From Gracilaria domingensis (lineage: Eukaryota > Rhodophyta > Florideophyceae > Gracilariales > Gracilariaceae), in NCBI GenBank assembly GCA_022539475.1, contig VCMS01000422.1:1-35246 (forward strand): 35,246 nucleotides of DNA. The letters run 5' to 3'. Below the pieces are notes generated by a model that worked only from the letters and a program-made list of their open reading frames with translations, did not search any database and was not told the DNA's origin. The position numbers were made by a program, and so were the translations under genes. This document shows, piece after piece, positions 1 through 9,630 of the stretch. Every line of letters starts with the position of its first letter. The first letter of the stretch is position 1.

Positions 1-1976
1 ACTCGTCTGCATCATCGCTTGAGTGCCATTCACCAACAAGAAGGCGTATATTGTCTGCCACGTCTTGGCCTTGCTAACCCATTAGATTCTTTCTTCAATC
101 GCAACCAAATCCTCCTTTTCCTCTGTTGAACCCCATTGCCTCTCCATGTACACGCTCGTCAATCCCGTTCAGAAACTCTTCACCCTGTCCATCTGGGGCA
201 AGTCAAAAGTCTCTACGGCATCACAACAAATCATTCTATGGATGTGAACTTCACCACATACATATGTCTCTGAGAAGTCCACACTTCTTCGACGCAGGAA
301 CCTCTTCAACCAGACGAGCTTGTTAACGCACTGTCGTTCACCAGAGACGAACCTCATACTTCTGTTACAACACCCAACTTGGACCGAAATCACTGCTGTC
401 TCTGGCCTTGCACTAGATCCACGCTGTCGTTGCTCCCATCAACGATTTGATACTTCACTCTCATTCCCTTCTTCCAAGCTCCGAATCAACGTGACACTTG
501 CGTCACCGTTACGACGAAGGATATCACACTGCTGTAAGCAAACACTGCACCACCCACCATGAGGATTCGTCTTTCTCTTGACGGTATCTACGAAGAAGAT
601 GCTTCTCTCACTCCCGGCTCATAATGGGCTGGTGTGTGTTCTTCATCCTACTGCATCTTGGTTTCTCTCGTGAGAAAGCTGGCCGCAGAACTCATCTTCA
701 GAATCACGAGTGGACCAGTGTCAGATGTAGCTTCTAGCATCTCCCGACTGTCACCAATCGATAGTCCGCGTATCTCTTTTCAGATGCTCGTCCACTTTCA
801 AGTTCCAGAGCCACTCTGTCAAACCTCACATCTCCTTACACAAAACACCTTCCTTTCTGGCTCCTCCCACAACTTGTATCCGTGAGCCTGAAGGACCCAA
901 TTGAAGATGGCTTCCCACGTGCACGCTCTTCCACTTCCTTCAAACTTCTGACAACCACCTTTACCAGCCAACGGCTACCAAACGACACCCAGATGCTCAT
1001 ATCAGGCTTCTGTCCATGCCACAGCTCAACGGATTCACGTCACTCGGCAAACGCTTTGCAGTTCACTCTTGCGCACATACACAGATAACATCAGAGCCTC
1101 AGCCCAAAAAGCTTTTTGGCACTATTAGTGTGCATGCAACCTTGACCTACCAAGTCCATGAGTGTGCGGTTAACCTCTCGTCAAGCCCGTTTCTGCGGGG
1201 ATTTATTAAGGCACCAGTTCGCTGATGCTCAATACCGTACTGCTCAAGCTGCGTAGAACCGATGACAAGGTACTCACACCACCATTTCAGTGCGTAATGA
1301 CGCAAACACACTCTGCGAGCGTGATGGATAACACTCCTCCCAATCTGTTCTCCACAACCTGAGCCACTTGTATGACACCGGAACACCTCATCCTTCTCTT
1401 GAGCATGTACAAGAACATAGCGGCTGTGGTCACGATGAATTGACAAAGTAGTGCGAACCTCCCAAGACTCACGTCACTGACCCGAAATATCAGAGTGTGT
1501 ACCAGTCATCACTTTAGCTGCCTGTTCTGCACCATTCGCAATGAGGCATACAAAGTCAAATCCGCTGCCCCTCGTACCTGCTCCATCGTTCTGATCCTGT
1601 ATGTACACTTGGGGTGCACCATCTACGTTGCTTTTTTTGAAAACATTCTTCTGGATATGACGCCTTTTATGCCCACAATAGTAAACACAGCAACCGACTT
1701 CAATGACTTCCTAACGAAACTGCGTCCGCCAAGAGTGCAGCATCAAACACCGGACTCTTCCTTGGCACGATCACTCATACGTTGCTCTTCTTGCAACAAA
1801 CGCTCTTCACAAACTCCATAGTGAGTTGGCGATCTCCGATCGTGGTGTCAATTGCAACAATGAGGTGCTCAAAACGATCCGGAAGTCCACATAGAGCAGC
1901 CATAGCAATGTCCTCTTCTTCAACGTTGACCTCCAAACTCTTGAGGTCGGAGGCCAAGTGCCGAACACGATTGATG
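1..1976 (-). pseudogene. Indel-riddled copia pol/gag remnant (A-type copy, first tandem unit)
   Basis: This stretch aligns end to end with 7048-9104: RT, integrase C-terminal linker, integrase core, then the gag tail. Bases 1 to about 1802 differ mainly by single-base insertions and deletions every few bases, so no ORF survives. From about 1803 it becomes identical to 8931 onward. It carries A-specific variants, and it has the same internal deletion that joins integrase to gag (near 1503, equivalent to 8616). It therefore derives from element A or a tandem copy of it, not from B. The indel-dominated pattern with a sharp edge looks more like uncorrected long-read sequence than natural decay, but decay is not excluded. 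Any short ORF here is meaningless. Confidence 0.85.
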
Positions 1977-2336
1977 GCAGAGTAACATCCTCAGACTTAG
2001 GCTCTCACTGTCTGTTGTTGATATCTGTTTGAACCGGAAGCTGTTGCCTTCGTTGCCATACGAAGGATGAGTAAGAAGTTCAGAGCATGTGACAAAAAAG
2101 GAGGGTGTTTCCAGAACATCCGAATCGTATAGAACAGAACTATGGTCTTGGTATACTGGTAGAACGGTACACCCGTGGACTTGGTCACACAATAACTGCA
2201 CTTGATGTTTGGTTGTCACCGTTGGCCATCATAAGGTTTAAGTGCAGTGACGCTGGTTTCCTGACTGCCCGACTTGTTACTTAGCATGTACTTGGCCAGG
2301 AGCGCTGGTTGCTTGAAGTCAGTAACAGAGGGAGGG
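1977..2336 (+). mobile_element. 3' internal fragment of non-autonomous element D (copy 1)
   Basis: Matches the 3' end of the complete D element (26277-26632) on the same strand and ends in a polypurine tract (CAGAGGGAGGG, 2326-2336) directly before a D LTR start. The left edge is an abrupt junction with the truncated A-type gag (…GATTGATG, then GCAGAGTAACATCC). Overlapping short ORFs on both strands have no recognisable domain. Confidence 0.8.
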
Positions 2337-2502
2337 TGTTGGAAGTCATGCTGTCACTGACATCAAGCAGCTGAGATGTGTGGAGTCTAGAATGGTATCT
2401 TGGTATGTGAAAGCGAGATTGATGTTGTTCTGTTTGGTATACTATGTTGCTGTGTGGTATACTCAGTATGGGTTGAACATTTACGGCTACATTGGAATGC
2501 TG
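2337..2502 (+). mobile_element. D LTR fragment (first 166 bp of U3)
   Basis: Begins TGTTGGAAGTCATGC, as do the full D LTRs at 23105, 26633 and 29768. After 166 bp it is cut by a B LTR starting at 2503. The remaining ~825 bp of D LTR does not reappear after 3287, so this is a rearranged junction and not a clean solo-LTR insertion. Confidence 0.85.
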
Positions 2503-3287
2503 TGTTGGATGTTGACCCTGTGCTGTCACTGAAAACCAAAAGTGCTGGGGAGCATGGGCTGTTTTGGAGGGTGCCGTTGGAAAAGCGCATATGCGCCTCT
2601 GCGCAAACTCAACGTGAAACGGGCTTCTGATTGGCTACTGCAAATGGTCATATGCATTGTGGTTCGTACAAGTGTTGTGGCGCTAATGGGTTGTGTCCGG
2701 GGTACACGTGTGTAGCTAGTACACTGGGCATACTGTACATGATGCACAGGGTACACACGTATGTACGTGGACATGTAGGACAGCTTGGTGTAACTTGGGC
2801 ACTATGGTGAAGAGTTGATGCGGTGTCAAGAGGATTACAGTGTGGTGTTGTTAGTGACGTAGGACTTGAAGTGAGTTTGTGGTGAGTTGTTGTTGGTGAG
2901 CCTGTACGTGACTGTTATGGTGTCGTGTAGGGATTACAGTGTGTTGGCACTATGTGAATCTGTGCATGGTCATGGTTATGTGTAGGCACGTAAGTTGTTG
3001 TGCACTGTTGTGCACTGTTGTGCTTTGTTGTTGTAAGCTGCCATGATAGTGTGGGAGTGTTACCATGTCATGTTAGAAGATGATTGGTAGTATTGAGTGT
3101 CTCTAGCTAGTGGTTTAGGTATTGCTTGGAGTTTGAGTTGTGCGATGGTTGCGCAAAGTAGTTCTATATAAGCGGTGACTCGAGCACCTCCAAGTAAATT
3201 CCAAGCCAGAGCTGGCGAACTTCCCTTCATTCCCCCCATCCCCCATCCTTTCTCTCATCCTTCCCTTTCCAGCTATAACCTCCAACA
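2503..3287 (+). mobile_element. B-family LTR (+), about 785 bp
   Basis: Terminal TGTTGGATG...CCTCCAACA gives a short inverted repeat and TG...CA ends. Inside are, in order: a U3 with the palindrome GCGCATATGCGC (2585-2596), an inverted CCAAT-type box (GATTGGCT, about 2630), E-box-like CACGTG, two to three tandem TTGTGCACTG decamers (about 2994-3030), a TATA box (TATATAAG, 3165-3172) and a pyrimidine-rich U5. No PBS follows: the next bases belong to a 5'-truncated C LTR. Flanking 5-mers (AATGC and GCCTG) do not match, so there is no target-site duplication. Confidence 0.88.
3165..3172 (+). promoter_or_regulatory. TATA box of B-family LTR promoter
   Basis: TATATAAG, in the same context in every B LTR. 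On the minus strand in the LTRs of A, B and E it reads as CTTATATA. About 120 bp remain to the LTR end, so R/U5 would start near 3195-3200. The start point is inferred, not seen. Confidence 0.75.
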
Positions 3288-3987
3288 GCCTGTCAGTCCC
3301 TCAAGGGTGCTCCAAGTACTTGGAACACAAAGTTGCAGGGGAGCATGGGCACTTTTGGGCACCCTCGCGCAAAAAGCGCATATGCGCCTCTCCACAAACC
3401 CAACGTAATACTGCAATATTATGGCTACTGCAAATGCGTATATGCAACGTAGTGTGGACAAGTGGACCTGGCTGTATGGGGCAGGAGTGGGGAATGGCAC
3501 AAGTGGTGCGCCGTGATTGGCTGAAGTCTGCTACTGCTGGCCAGTTATGCAGTAGCTGAGAATGAGCGAATACAGGCTGTTTTGAGCGAGTTTTGCAATA
3601 TGTGCGATTCTAGGCTACTGCGAAGGGTTTTGGAGCGAATGTGCGATTCTGAGCTGCGCGAGCGGGTTTGATGCGCCGGATTGAAAATGTTGATTTTTTG
3701 GGGCTACTAATGGATCATGGAGTTGGCATTGGATTTAGCGCGGTTTGATTTAGTTGTTTTGAATTCGTATTATGATTTTCGCGCGCTTTCGTCGTCAAGC
3801 TGTACACTTTCACAGCGTGTGCTGTTATGTCGCATGCAGCGACGGCGGCGGTGCGCGGTTAGTACTAGTAGGTTGCGATCGTCCCCGTTCACTAAACTCG
3901 GCCGAAGGTGGCCTACCCCCTTTGTTTGTCTTACCCATCTTGTTCACATCTTTTTCCTTTTCACTTCTCTAACCTGCGTTCGTTGCA
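3288..3987 (+). mobile_element. C-family LTR, 5'-truncated (copy 1)
   Basis: The fragment at 33741, starting TGTTGATGTTTGG, shows what the complete 5' end looks like. Here the first ~27 bp are missing and the sequence begins GCCTGTCAGTCC after the B LTR. It shares a U3 block with B LTRs (GGGGAGCATGGGC, AAAAGCGCATATGCGCCTCT, then GGCTACTGCAAATG) but is otherwise different. The 3' end is placed at ...GTTGCA (3987), four bases before the PBS. That boundary is inferred, because no second LTR of the same C element is available to confirm it. Confidence 0.72.
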
Positions 3988-3991
3988 TTAA

Positions 3992-4004
3992 GTTATGGGC
4001 CCAG
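3992..4004 (+). other. Primer-binding site of C (initiator tRNA-Met anticodon arm)
   Basis: GTTATGGGCCCAG is complementary to the anticodon stem-loop of initiator tRNA-Met (CUGGGCCCAUAAC, anticodon CAU). This is the half-tRNA priming mode known for Drosophila copia and Ty5. It is preceded by the probable LTR end. Confidence 0.8.
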
Positions 4005-4676
4005 AGCGTCGACTCTTCGCAGACGTCACGCTCTTCTACTAATTTCTCCTTTGGATTCTACGAAGTTTTCCTATCTGCGACAGGTACGCGTTGCGAGCGA
4101 GCGAGCGAGCGAGCAGAAGGACCGCGCTGATTTCCCGCAAGCGACTAGCAGGGGCTAACTGGTGAACGCATATCTTTGGCTACTAACCTCCCTAGGACGT
4201 CTCGTAGGGATTGTAAAGCCCCTCGCTCTGAAGTACGCAGAGCAGGGTAGGTCAAGAAGAATCCGTGCCTCACCTGGAGAGAGTAACCAGGGACCAGAGG
4301 TTCGGACCTCTAGGGTAACCGGATATTAGATCCTGCCAGTGGACCCGCTGCTTCTTCTTCTTCTTTTTGTTTCCGGGTTGAGTTCTGTCTCACCCGTGAG
4401 TATACTCCAGGCGTCGAGTACCCGAACTCCGCCTGTGATCGCGTACGGGACGCGTCCCGACGAGCGTTGTAGACCTGGTTACACGGTCTCCGCTGGCGCC
4501 CTCGCTGTTGAGTGTTGAGAATACTCCACTCCAGCTTTTACCATCTTTGTGTAACATAAGCATTGAGTCCCTCACTCTGCTTGTATTATTGTTTGTCGAA
4601 GCTACTTTTGTGATTCCGTCTTCCATTTTCTACTTGGTTTCCTCGATCTGGTTGTATTCAGAACGAGTCTTTTACA
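4005..4676 (+). other. 5' leader of C element (copy 1)
   Basis: A ~670-base untranslated leader between PBS and gag ATG. It contains a (GAGC)n microsatellite (about 4094-4113), a structured module listed separately (4157-4340), a CTT run (about 4351-4366) and a perfect 12-bp palindrome GGGACGCGTCCC (4447-4458). ORFs on the opposite strand here are shadows. Confidence 0.7.
4157..4340 (+). ncRNA. Structured leader module, C-type (candidate packaging/dimerisation RNA)
   Basis: Consecutive hairpins are visible: GCTCTG/CAGAGC (4225-4230 with 4238-4243), CCTGG/CCAGG (4273-4277 with 4287-4291), AGAGGT-TCGG-ACCTCT (4296-4311) and GGAT-ATTAG-ATCC (4321-4333). The order and spacing match the leaders of B and D, which use different paired bases at equivalent stems. 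The upstream anchor GGTGAA-GCATATCTTTGG and the block GGACGTCTCGTAG are shared by C and D; B differs from both by a base. No Rfam family was recognised; the role is inferred from position. Confidence 0.55.
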
Positions 4677-5215
4677 ATGTCGGACTCGGAAAACGAAACT
4701 GAAACCAACCCTGGTGTGAAGATCCCCCGCTTTCATGGTAAGCGTGGTGAAGATTACGCACTCTGGCGACATCGTCTTCGTGCTGCATGTCGTATCAAAG
4801 GTGTCTGGAATGTTGTTAACACGGATGCCGCGCAGTCCATGTCAACCGATACCACTGGTAGTGATGGTCAAGGATCCTCTGTGGACCCCATTCGCACATT
4901 GGCTAAGCGTGAAAAGGCCTGTGGCATCATCATTTGTGCACTTGGCGATGCTCCCTTGCGTGTCGTTATGGATGTGGATGATGATCCGGCACGAATGCTC
5001 AAGATGCTCGATGCACGTTATGCATCTAATCGAACGGTTTCCCGCATCGCGGTTCAGACTCAACTGTTCCGAATGTCGTACAAGGGGCAGAACATGTCTG
5101 AGTATGTCGATCAATTCACTGCACTGTTCTCACAGTTGGATCGCATGGGCAAGGATGCTGCCATTCCAGAAACTCATAAGGCTCCTATGCTTTTGGCTTC
5201 TATTGATCCGCAAGG
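4677..5215 (+). CDS. gag: Copia gag (C family), C-terminally truncated
   Basis: The nucleocapsid precursor of a Ty1/copia element, forming the particle that packages element RNA. About 180 residues are gag-like: after an acidic N-terminus comes the characteristic KIPRFHGKRGEDYALWRHRL start of the copia gag core (UBN2/gag-polypeptide type), ending near the MSEYVDQFTALFSQLDRMG block. The ATG at 4677 is chosen because it directly precedes this domain and follows the leader. At 5216 the frame runs into the inverted end of an LTR (3' LTR of element A), which supplies ~73 meaningless residues before a stop at 5435. The CCHC knuckle and all of pol are lost. This copy keeps the open frame that the duplicate at 11800 has lost. 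Confidence 0.85.
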
Positions 5216-5992
5216 TGATGGAGGTTATAGCTGGAAAGGGAAGGTTGGGAGAAAGGATGGGGGGAATGAAGGAAGTTCGCCAGCTCTAGCTCGGAATTTA
5301 CTTGGAGGTGCTCGAGTCACCGCTTATATAGAACTACTTTGCGCAACCATCGCACAAGTCCAACTCCAAGCAATACCTAAACCACTAGCTAGAGACACTC
5401 AATACTACCAATCATCTCCTAACATAACATCGTAACACTCTCACACTATCATGGCAGCTTACAACAACAAAGCACAACAGTGCACAACAGTGCACAATAA
5501 TTTACGTGCCTACACATAACCATGACCATGCACAGATTCACATAGTGCCAACACACTGTAATCCCTACACGACACCATACCAGTTACGTACAAGCTCACC
5601 AACAGAACTTCACCACAAACTCACTCCAAGTCCTACGTCACCAACAACACCACACTGTAATCCTCTTGACAGCGCATCTACTCTTCACAATAATGCCAAA
5701 GATACACTAAGCTGTCCTACATGTCCACGTACATACGTGTGTACTCTGTGCATCATGTACAGTATGCCCAGTGTATTAGCTACACACGTGTACCCTGGAA
5801 ACAACCCATTAGCGCCACAACACTTGTACGAACCACAATGCATATGACCATTTGCAGTAGCCAATCAGAAGCCCGTTTCACGTTGAGTTTGCGCAGAGGC
5901 GCATATGCGCTTTTCCAACGGCACCCTCCAAAACAGCCCATGCTCCCCAGCACTTTTGGTTTTCAGTGACAGCACTGGGTCAACATCCAACA
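5216..5992 (-). mobile_element. 3' LTR of element A (B family)
   Basis: Read on the minus strand it starts TGTTGGATG at 5992 and ends CCTCCATCA at 5216, 777 bp. TATA is at about 5323-5330. It is inserted in C gag; the identical junction (CCGCAAGG before TGATGGAGG) recurs at 12338, so both come from one event later duplicated. Confidence 0.9.
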
Positions 5993-6003
5993 CCCCCCCT
6001 CTG
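5993..6003 (-). other. Polypurine tract of element A
   Basis: Minus-strand CAGAGGGGGGG lies immediately upstream of the 3' LTR start, the expected plus-strand primer position. Confidence 0.85.
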
Positions 6004-6012
6004 TCACTGACC

Positions 6013-8082
6013 TCAAACTTCTATGTGGATCACACCACCGGCTTCGCGGAACCTCTCGTGCTTCACTCGCGCAAGTGGCTTATTCAGCATGTCGGCAACC
6101 ATGGAATCCGTCGGGCAGTAGAACAGTACAATCGACTTGGCCTGCAGAGCTTCTCGAGTGAAGTGGAACCGAATCTCAATGTGTTTGGTTCTCCTGTTTA
6201 CCACTCCATTTCGAGCAAGGTCAATGCTGCTCTGGTTGTCAACATACATGGGAGTTGGTTCAACCAGCAGCTTCACAGATCCCTCTGCTTCCATGCCAAT
6301 CACACTGCCAATGCCGTTCCAAAGTCGCCTAAGCCAGATCGCCTCCTTGGTGCCAGAGCACAAGCTCACGTACTCAGCCTCTGCACTCGACAGAGCAACT
6401 ACCTCCTGTTGACGAGACGACCACGACACAGCACCACCGCACATCATGAACAAGTATCCACTAGTGGACTTGCGGTTGGCAACATTGCCAGCCCAGTCAG
6501 AGCCCACATAGCCGTGCAATTGCAAATCGGTGCTGGAGCCATACGTCAACCCGAACGTGGTAGTGCCATTGAGGTAGCGAAGAACACGCTTGACCGCCTT
6601 CCAGTGAGTGTTTCCCGGCTTCTCAACATACTTGGCCAGCTTAGCCACAGCATATGAGATGTATGGACGAGTTCCCACAGACAGATACATGAGGCAGCCA
6701 ATCGCCTGACGATACGGTACATGTGTGAGCACTTCCTCCTCAACAGACAAGTACACACCGCACTCCATAGGAGTGTCAACGGGTTTCGACAGCTGCATGC
6801 CAAATCGCTCCAGGACCTTGTTCGTGTACGCTGACTGAGTCAAGTACAGCTCTCGCTTGGTTCTGTCTCGATGGATTTCAAATCCAAGAACCATGCGAGC
6901 TTCTTTGAGGTCCTTCATGCGGAAACGACTTGACAGCTCTGCCTTCACACGTTCCACGGTTTTCATGCTCGGACTCGCAATCAGCAAGTCGTCAACATAC
7001 AGAGCAATGATAACCAAGAAACCCAGTATGATCCCGGTGTAGACACACTCGTCTGCGTCATTCGGCTTGAGGTGCATTTCACCAACAAGGAAGGCGTATA
7101 TCTTGGCGTGCCACTGTCTTGGTGCTTGTCTAAGCCCATAGATTGCTTTCTTCAATCGGCACACCAAGTCCTCCTTTCCCTGCTGTGTGAACCCCATTGG
7201 CTGCTCCATGTACACTGTCTCGTCAAGGTCACCGTTCAGAAAGGCAGTCTTCACGTCCATCTGGTGCAAGTGAAAGTCTCGTACGGCAGTCACAGACAAG
7301 ATCATTCTGATGGATGTGAACTTCACCACAGGTACATATGTCTCTGAGAAGTCCACACCTTCGATCTGCAGGAAGCCTCTTGCAACCAGACGAGCCTTGT
7401 AACGCACTGTCGGTTCACCAGATGACGAAGCCTCATACTTCTGTACATACACCCACTTGGACGAAATCACGTTGCTGTCTGCTGGCCTTGGCACTAGATC
7501 CCACGTGTCGTGCTCCATCAACGATTGATACTCACTCTTCATCGCCTTCTTCCAGGCTTCGGAATCAGGACGTGACACTGCGTCACCGTACGACGAAGGA
7601 GTATCATCACTGGCTGTAAGCAAAGCACTGGCACCACGCCACCATGAGGATGTCGTCTTTCTCTGACGTGTGGATCTACGAAGAAGATGCGTCTCTGTCA
7701 CTCCCGGCTCATAATGTGTGTCTGGTGTGGTGTTCTCATCCGTACTGGCATTCGTGGTTCTCTCGTGAGAAGCTGGCGCAGAAGGGTCATCTTCAGAATC
7801 ATCGGTGGATGTGTCAGAGGTTGAGGCTTCAGCAGCTCCCGACTTGTCGACCAAATCGATATCCGCGTAGTCCTCGTGTTCAGAGTGCTCGTCACTTTCA
7901 GTTGCAGAGCACTCGTCAAACCTCACATCTCGTGACACAATCACCTTCTTCTTCTGGCTGTCCCACAACTTGTACCCGTGGGAGCCTGAAGTGTACCCAA
8001 TGAAGATGCACTCCACTGCACGCTCTTCCAGCTTCTTCAACTTGTGATCAACCACCTTGTACCAGCAACGGCTACCAAACAC
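6013..8082 (-). CDS. pol: Copia pol: integrase C-terminus, reverse transcriptase, RNase H (element A)
   Basis: 689 codons copying element RNA into DNA. Residues 1-60 are the integrase C-terminal region (FGSRCWYKVV ... FIGYTSGSHGYKLWD). A Ser/Asp/Glu-rich linker follows to about 140. The RT spans about 175-440 with QMDVKTAFLNG near 276 and YVDD near 362-365. RNase H covers about 500-640 with SSAEAEY and YVDNQ. The ORF start is only the first Met after a TGA at 8116-8118; the true frame continues upstream into integrase. An RNase H acidic motif is altered: GSDWAGN here against DSDWAGD in element B. The stop is a TGA 20 bases before the 3' LTR. Probably inactive. Confidence 0.9.
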   Translation of the reverse strand: MFGSRCWYKVVDHKLKKLEERAVECIFIGYTSGSHGYKLWDSQKKKVIVSRDVRFDECSATESDEHSEHEDYADIDLVDKSGAAEASTSDTSTDDSEDDPSAPASHERTTNASTDENTTPDTHYEPGVTETHLLRRSTRQRKTTSSWWRGASALLTASDDTPSSYGDAVSRPDSEAWKKAMKSEYQSLMEHDTWDLVPRPADSNVISSKWVYVQKYEASSSGEPTVRYKARLVARGFLQIEGVDFSETYVPVVKFTSIRMILSVTAVRDFHLHQMDVKTAFLNGDLDETVYMEQPMGFTQQGKEDLVCRLKKAIYGLRQAPRQWHAKIYAFLVGEMHLKPNDADECVYTGIILGFLVIIALYVDDLLIASPSMKTVERVKAELSSRFRMKDLKEARMVLGFEIHRDRTKRELYLTQSAYTNKVLERFGMQLSKPVDTPMECGVYLSVEEEVLTHVPYRQAIGCLMYLSVGTRPYISYAVAKLAKYVEKPGNTHWKAVKRVLRYLNGTTTFGLTYGSSTDLQLHGYVGSDWAGNVANRKSTSGYLFMMCGGAVSWSSRQQEVVALSSAEAEYVSLCSGTKEAIWLRRLWNGIGSVIGMEAEGSVKLLVEPTPMYVDNQSSIDLARNGVVNRRTKHIEIRFHFTREALQAKSIVLFYCPTDSMVADMLNKPLARVKHERFREAGGVIHIEV

Positions 8083-8115
8083 ACGCAGATTGCTCAGATC
8101 AGGCTTCTGTCCATG

Positions 8116-8616
8116 TCACAGCTCAAACGGCGTCACGTCACTCGGAAGCGCTTTGCAGGTCACTCTGTTGCGCACATACACAGAGACATTCAGAGCCTCA
8201 GCCCAAAAGCTTTTTGGCACATTCTTGTGATGCAACCTTGACCTGACCAAGTCCATGAGTGTGCGGTTGAACCTCTCGGCAAGCCCGTTCTGCTGTGGAT
8301 TATAAGGCACAGATCGCTGATGCTCAGTACCGTACTGCTCAAGCTTTTCGGAGAACCGATTGGACAAGTACTCACCACCATTGTCAGTGCGTAATGTACG
8401 CAACACACTCTTGCGAGCGGTGATGGTTAACACTTTCCTTCCCATCTGGTTCTCCACAAACCTGAGCCACTTGATGAACATCCGGAACACCTCATCCTTC
8501 GTCTTGAGCATGTACAAGAAGCAGTAGCGGCTGTGGTCATCGATGAATGTGACAAAGTAGTGCGAGCCTCCCAAGGACTTCACGTTCACTGGACCCGATA
8601 TATCAGAGTGTACCAG
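8116..8616 (-). pseudogene. Copia integrase core (element A), truncated upstream
   Basis: Encodes the retroviral-type integrase core: HSDISGPV, TDNGGEYLS and GLAERFNRTL carry the D, D and E of the catalytic triad. It ends in TPFEL followed by TGA where copia integrases normally have Trp, just before HGQKPDLSNLRVFG. A ~580-bp deletion at about 8616 removes the protease and the HHCC zinc-binding domain and joins integrase to gag in a different frame. Confidence 0.85.
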
Positions 8617-9104
8617 TCCAGTCACTGTTAGTGGCCTTGTCGGCACCATTCGCAATGAGGCATACAAAGTCAGAATCGCTGCCGCCCGTACCTTGCTCAT
8701 CGTTGAGCGCGGTATGTACACTTGGGTGAGCAGCATCGATCTGATCCTTGTTAGCCCCATCACGTTGCTTTTTGAAACAGTTCTTCTGGATATGACCCTT
8801 TATGCCACAATAGTAACACACAACCGACTTCAATGACTTCCTACGAAACTGGCGTCCCAAGAGTGCAGCATCAACACCGGACTCCTCCTTGGCACGATCA
8901 CTCATACGTTGCTCTTCTTGCAACAAACGGCTCTTCACAAACTCCATAGTGAGTTGGCGATCTCCGATCGTGGTGTCAATTGCAACAATGAGGTGCTCAA
9001 AACGATCCGGAAGTCCACATAGAGCAGCCATAGCAATGTCCTCTTCTTCAACGTTGACCTCCAAACTCTTGAGGTCGGAGGCCAAGTGCCGAACACGATT
9101 GATG
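8617..9104 (-). pseudogene. Copia gag C-terminal fragment with CCHC zinc knuckle (element A)
   Basis: ORF 8603-9085 encodes the C-terminal half of gag: MASDLKSLEVNVEEEDIAMA, the LPDRFEHL block and the zinc knuckle CYYCGIKGHIQKNC (CX2CX4HX4C). It stops just after NSDW, where B continues into the protease DSGA motif; the deletion replaces this with a short unrelated tail. The 5' half of gag, the leader and the 5' LTR are missing. At 9105 the sequence switches to D, so A cannot be autonomous. Confidence 0.85.
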
Positions 9105-9464
9105 GCAGAGTAACATCCTCAGACTTAGGCTCTCACTGTCTGTTGTTGATATCTGTTTGAACCGGAAGCTGTTGCCTTCGTTGCCATACGAAGGATGAGT
9201 AAGAAGTTCAGAGCATGTGACAAAAAAGGAGGGTGTTTCCAGAACATCCGAATCGTATAGAACAGAACTATGGTCTTGGTATACTGGTAGAACGGTACAC
9301 CCGTGGACTTGGTCACACAATAACTGCACTTGATGTTTGGTTGTCACCGTTGGCCATCATAAGGTTTAAGTGCAGTGACGCTGGTTTCCTGACTGCCCGA
9401 CTTGTTACTTAGCATGTACTTGGCCAGGAGCGCTGGTTGCTTGAAGTCAGTAACAGAGGGAGGG
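9105..9464 (+). mobile_element. 3' internal fragment of D (copy 2)
   Basis: Duplicate of 1977-2336, base-identical as far as I compared by eye, ending in the same polypurine tract before a D LTR start. Confidence 0.8.
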
Positions 9465-9630
9465 TGTTGGAAGTCATGCTGTCACTGACATCAAGCAGCT
9501 GAGATGTGTGGAGTCTAGAATGGTATCTTGGTATGTGAAAGCGAGATTGATGTTGTTCTGTTTGGTATACTATGTTGCTGTGTGGTATACTCAGTATGGG
9601 TTGAACATTTACGGCTACATTGGAATGCTG
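9465..9630 (+). mobile_element. D LTR fragment (copy 2)
   Basis: Duplicate of 2337-2502, cut at the same base by a B LTR. Confidence 0.85.

Noticed and set aside
1..1470. Ancient, independently evolved copia lineage
   Set aside because: It shares A-specific variants and the A deletion, and the divergence ends abruptly at about 1802, which fits sequence error better than age.
3717..4130. 137-codon ORF across the C LTR and leader
   Set aside because: It spans the probable LTR end and PBS, its copy at 10839 is frameshifted by a T-run change, and no domain is visible.
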